Of a DNA stretch of 64,000 nucleotides, positions 60,296-64,000 are shown one piece after another. Where the stretch lies: contig OX352773.1 of assembly GCA_947095535.1 (NCBI GenBank), positions 73,240,591-73,304,590 on the forward strand. Direction: 5' to 3'. Source of the stretch: Poecilobothrus nobilitatus. Its lineage: Eukaryota > Arthropoda > Insecta > Diptera > Dolichopodidae. Numbering within the stretch: position 1 is the stretch's first letter; each line of letters opens with the position of its first letter. The notes beneath the pieces are model-generated. The model did no database searches and was not told the DNA's origin. It saw nothing but the letters and a program-made list of their open reading frames with translations. Made by a program: the position numbers and the translations under genes.

Positions 60296-61860
60296 GTACA
60301 ATAAAAAAAAAATTGGTTTTTTTTTTAATTATGTATTTTTTAGCACACAGTTTTAATTTGTTTTTTTTTTTTTTCTTTTTTCAAAAATTTACCGTCGGAA
60401 GAAATTTTTAAGTTTAAACACTAGATTTTTAATAGGAATAAAATATTAGTAATATCTAAAGGTGTCAGAGTTTTTTAAAGTGTTTTTTTTTTTTTTGCTA
60501 TTTCTTTTATTTTATTTTTTCTATTGTTTCAAGTTTAAAAGTTATAGATTGATCCTTTCATTATTAAACTTTGAACGAATTTTAAAAAGGGGTTACAAGT
60601 TACAACACTGTACGTACATTAAGTATATGTGTATGTGTATAGAATTTTAATTAATATTCAATATGTATATTTTTTGTTAATAATAAATTTTCATTTTAAT
60701 ATCACAAGTATAATATACAAAATATTCTATAATTTTTATATATATTATATATATTATAAATAGGAAGTAATTTATTTGAATATTTCTTAGTTTGATTACT
60801 GAAATATTGGACTTTATAATTACTTATTATTAAGAAAATAAACTAAGAGCCCGGAAAAGAATTTATAATTATATAACTGATGCCATTTCTTTTTTAAAAT
60901 TTATAATATTAAGGAATTTATTTAATAAATTTAAAAAGTTCAATTTTTTTTTTTAAATATCTTTAAATATAAATTAAAGTACATTTCAATATGATTATAA
61001 ACTTTTTTTAATTAAACAATATATTAATACTTATACATATGAAATAAGTTCCATTTCTTCTTTCACTTCAAAGTACAAGTAACTGAATCTATATTATTAA
61101 TTTATTTCATTCACTTAAGACTTATGGATTAAGCTAGATACATTTTAACTTATTTTTAAATCTAATTTTTTATTGTTACTGAACGTTGTTATAGTTTAAA
61201 AGTACTTAGAACTTAGTAGTTAATAAGTACTTATATAAGTTAAAGTAACGTTATTTTTAATTTTTGCAATATTTATTATAAAAATATTAATTTTTATTCA
61301 AACCTTTTCCGATTATTTGGACAAATTTGAAGTTTAACAAAAAAATGGAAAATAAGAATTTAATATTGTACTGTAAGTACATAAGTAAAGTAATTACTTT
61401 CTTTAATATATATAAAAATATATAACTAGTTCAATTCTTAAAAAAAAACAATTTAAATCAATTGATATTACCAGTAATGAAATTATGAATTGTATCAAAA
61501 TAAAATTAATCATATGCTACATCTAAAATGTATGTTTTAATAACACGCAATTAATGAAAAAAAAAAATAGACTTTAAATTATAATAAGAAAACATAATTT
61601 TAATATAAATTTATTATTTATTATTAGGAAAAAATTATAAATTTAATGTAATTAAGTAATTATTTATATTTTATTTATAAAACGTAATTATAGTATACTT
61701 GCATATATGTACAAACAGATATTAACAGAAAGTTTAATTTAAGTATGTTATATTTTTGAAAATTATTTTCCAAGTCATATACTTGTGTACTTTTTTTGTT
61801 TTATGTAACTTTACTATATTATTTTATACCGGTATTATACTGAGTTGAATGCATACAACC
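60296..61860 (+). other. Putative start of a long first intron
   Basis: AT-rich, T-rich after the donor, no coding frame. The phenylalanine-rich frame at 60462-60650 is poly-T. Confidence 0.45.
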
Positions 61861-61863
61861 TGG

Positions 61864-62044
61864 GGTGCCTTACCGCGTAATACTACTTTCGTTAAAAGAA
61901 AATCGCATTCGAAAATTTTGGAACTTTGAAAATCGTAGGGTTGCGAATGGAACACTCGCAACACTGCAATTTTCAATTTTTAAAGATCCAAATTTTCGAA
62001 TGCAATTTTCGTTTAACGAAAGTAGTAGTACACGGTAAGGCACC
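61864..62044. mobile_element. Near-palindromic MITE, 181 bp
   Basis: GGTGCCTTACCG at the left answers CGGTAAGGCACC at the right. Then ACTACTTTCGTTAAAAGAAA answers TCGTTTAACGAAAGTAGTAG, and GCATTCGAAAATTTT answers AAATTTTCGAATGC. Some 60 bp per arm pair with few mismatches around a centre near GGTTGCGAATGG/ACACTCGCAACA. High pairing suggests recent insertion. ACCTG stands at both edges (61858 and 62042) but overlaps the arm, so the target duplication is unclear. Confidence 0.8.
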
Positions 62045-62126
62045 TGTGAGCTTAAACTAATAACTAACTTTTTAAACTTTTTTCTATTTATAAACAAAAA
62101 AAATACGAGTACAGGTATGTATGAAA

Positions 62127-62160
62127 AAGTGATATTTGAGCTCAAGCTTAATTTTATGCA
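62127..62160 (+). mobile_element. Arm fragment of the 7481-7611 MITE family
   Basis: ATTTGAGCTCAAGCTTAATTTTATGCATTTGA here matches ATTTGAGTTCAAGCTCAGTTTTATGCATTCAA at 7569-7600 with five substitutions. The opposite arm is not recognisable. Confidence 0.5.
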
Positions 62161-63410
62161 TTTGACACACTGTTATACTTATATCAGTGTCATTTCTAAT
62201 TTGAAAATTGGTATTTTTTTTTTTTTTTCTTAATTTTATTAAATTTACTATACATTAAATTAGTGTAGTAATTATTATCATTTATCCTTTATTATCATTG
62301 CATAACATTCAAGAGTTACAATATATATTCAATTTTTATTTTTAATCTTAAAGGATAATGTCCTTTAATTTTATTCCTTTTTCAAACAGATTTTTCTTTT
62401 TTTTATCAAAAACTTTTCTCTGCCAAAAAATTAATAGTGGGTTATTGTCATATCCTTTCTTGCTAACTATTTATGGTACTATAAAAGTATATAAGTAAGT
62501 TTTATATAAAAATATTCTTTATTAGTTATGTACTTTATAGATTTTAATAATACCTATACTTTCTTTATACATATGCATACATATATGCACAATATGCGTA
62601 TATATGAATAGAACTATAGATATTTTTGAATTATGCTATTTATTTATTTTTATTTTTTATATCCAGTAGGGAAAAAAAAATATATAAATTTTTTTTTATT
62701 ATATTTTATTAATTTTTTTTTTTTTTTTTCGTTTTTTAATTTATATATTTATATTGTTTATTACGCATTCCATCAAATGATTCATATGGAAAATAATATG
62801 ATTTTATTGGCAGTCATTATATTTTCAAAAATAAAAATTATATTTTTTTATACATAAGTAATACATATATATACCTATATATATATAACTATATATTTAT
62901 ATTTTATTTTAAAAAAATGAAACAGAAAAAAAAAATTGAACCATTTAAATATTTACAATTTTTTTTTTTTTTATATTCAACTGGCACTAAAATTTTGATT
63001 TTGACTATATTGAAAACAAAAAATGGGGAAATATTAAATTTAAATTTAAATTAAATTTTTTTTTTTTTTTAAATATATTAATATTATAACGTAATATACG
63101 TATATATATTGGATATATACATATGTACATACATATATTGAAAATATACCTATAAATATATAATTTAAAATTTTTTTATAATATTTAAATTATTTTAATA
63201 ATTTATTTCAATATTAATAGCCCACAAAAAAAAAAAAAAAAATATCTTTCCATTTCTTTCTTTAATTTTATTTTAAATATTTATTATTAAAATTTAATTG
63301 AATTTTTATTATAAAAATAAAACAGAATATTTTAAATGTAATATGCCGAAAATTTAAAAGTGCCATGCAAAAAGAGTATATTTAATTCTAAATAGAGTAG
63401 ACGTAATATA
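62161..63410. other. AT-rich non-coding DNA
   Basis: TATA/ACATAT microsatellite patches and homopolymers; no gene. Confidence 0.55.
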
Positions 63411-63414
63411 AAAA

Positions 63415-63485
63415 ATATGGCGTGCTTAAGACGCCGAATTTTAAATTCGGAAGATCCAAAGGATTAAATTTTGGTCAGTTTTGAT
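63415..63485 (+). other. tRNA-like sequence (pseudo-tRNA or SINE head)
   Basis: ATGGCGTGCTTAAGACGCC resembles a leucine-type D arm, and CCGAA-TTTTAAA-TTCGG (63434-63450) is a perfect 5-bp stem with a 7-base loop in the anticodon position. The expected T-arm is poor (GGATTAAATTTTGG) and no acceptor stem closes it. The loop would place TTA, not a leucine anticodon. More likely a decayed tRNA-derived sequence than a working tRNA. Confidence 0.25.
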
Positions 63486-64000
63486 CTAAATAAATAATAC
63501 AACTACATTCATATATATATATGTATATAATATTAATAGTAATATATGATCTATTTTAGTGGAGATATCTTAGCGAGGGCTCGAAATTTTGACCAGTTAA
63601 ATGGGCACTATAGTCAAAATTAAAATAATGTAATAAATAAAAAAGCAAGTAGATACTTTTACGGTTATTTATTTAAAAAAAAAAAAAAACAGAAAAATTG
63701 ATTAAAAACGAATTTTTTTTGTAACCTACATTTTTACACATAGGTATAGGTACAGCAAAAAATGTAAGGGCACATAAATTAAAAAGTTTGGCAAAATGAT
63801 ACAGAACAAAGTATACATACTTATATATGTATTTTCTATTTTACATTAAATATTTAAATTGAAAATTAATAAATTTCATATGTATATATATATGTAATAA
63901 AATATGTATATATATATATACTAAATAATATCACTTTTGTTTAAAAATTTACATACATAATATTCAATATTGTGTATATTGTGAAAATATGCCAAAAAAA
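63486..64000. other. AT-rich non-coding DNA
   Basis: Nothing supported; (TA)n and TATG patches. Confidence 0.55.

Overview
The window looks like non-coding DNA from an insect nuclear genome, most probably a fly. It is extremely AT-rich, full of poly-A/poly-T runs, TA/ATT microsatellites and decayed transposable elements. The fly assignment rests on repeat style: TATACCC-ended elements carrying (GTCC)n/(GGAC)n blocks, tRNA-derived SINEs, several LINE types, and an errantivirus-type envelope remnant. It is an inference, not a species call. There are no operons, ribosome binding sites or CRISPR arrays, and no intact long ORF. Nearly all ORFs of 60-120 codons are chance readings of low-complexity DNA or lie across repeats.

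Layout. 0.3-1.2 kb: two reverse-oriented copies of a repeat family called here 'family B', a 161-bp-spaced duplication, an ATT microsatellite and a second type of tRNA-headed SINE. 2.9-3.2 kb: a minus-strand pseudogene-like fragment. 4.15-5.28 kb: a TIR element with a 142-bp tandem array. 7.5 and 9.1-9.8 kb: a foldback MITE and a hAT-like element with an 8-bp target duplication. 10-25 kb: four copies of a tRNA-derived SINE ('SINE-A'), LINE scraps, a long-TIR element (19.8-20.7 kb), two candidate minus-strand exons with good splice donors (21.3 and 22.8 kb) and a broken retroviral-type env remnant (23.9-24.6 kb). 28-42 kb: more family B copies, degenerate minisatellites, a LINE 3' end (35.5-36.2 kb), a composite with about 470-bp repeated units (38.9-41.2 kb) and a fifth SINE-A. 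43.9-49.3 kb: a duplicated 55-bp motif, an inverted-repeat element, and a LINE RNase H pseudogene. 53.5-56.2 kb: a sixth SINE-A and an internally deleted LINE split by a duplicated 160-bp segment. 57.9-60.3 kb: a UTR-like tract followed by the best genic signal, a 41-codon first coding exon (60173-60295, + strand) ending in a clean splice donor. 61.9-64 kb: a near-palindromic MITE, then featureless AT-rich DNA.

How it fits together: the host genes, if real, are represented only by isolated first exons (plus strand at 60.2 kb, minus strand at 22.8 kb). The rest would be intron or intergenic space that has accumulated mobile elements. I do not see evidence for a new multi-gene system. The most useful leads are the unnamed exon at 60.2 kb, the modular family B repeats, SINE-A with its matched target-site duplications, and the 160-bp segment shared by 54.4 and 55.3 kb.
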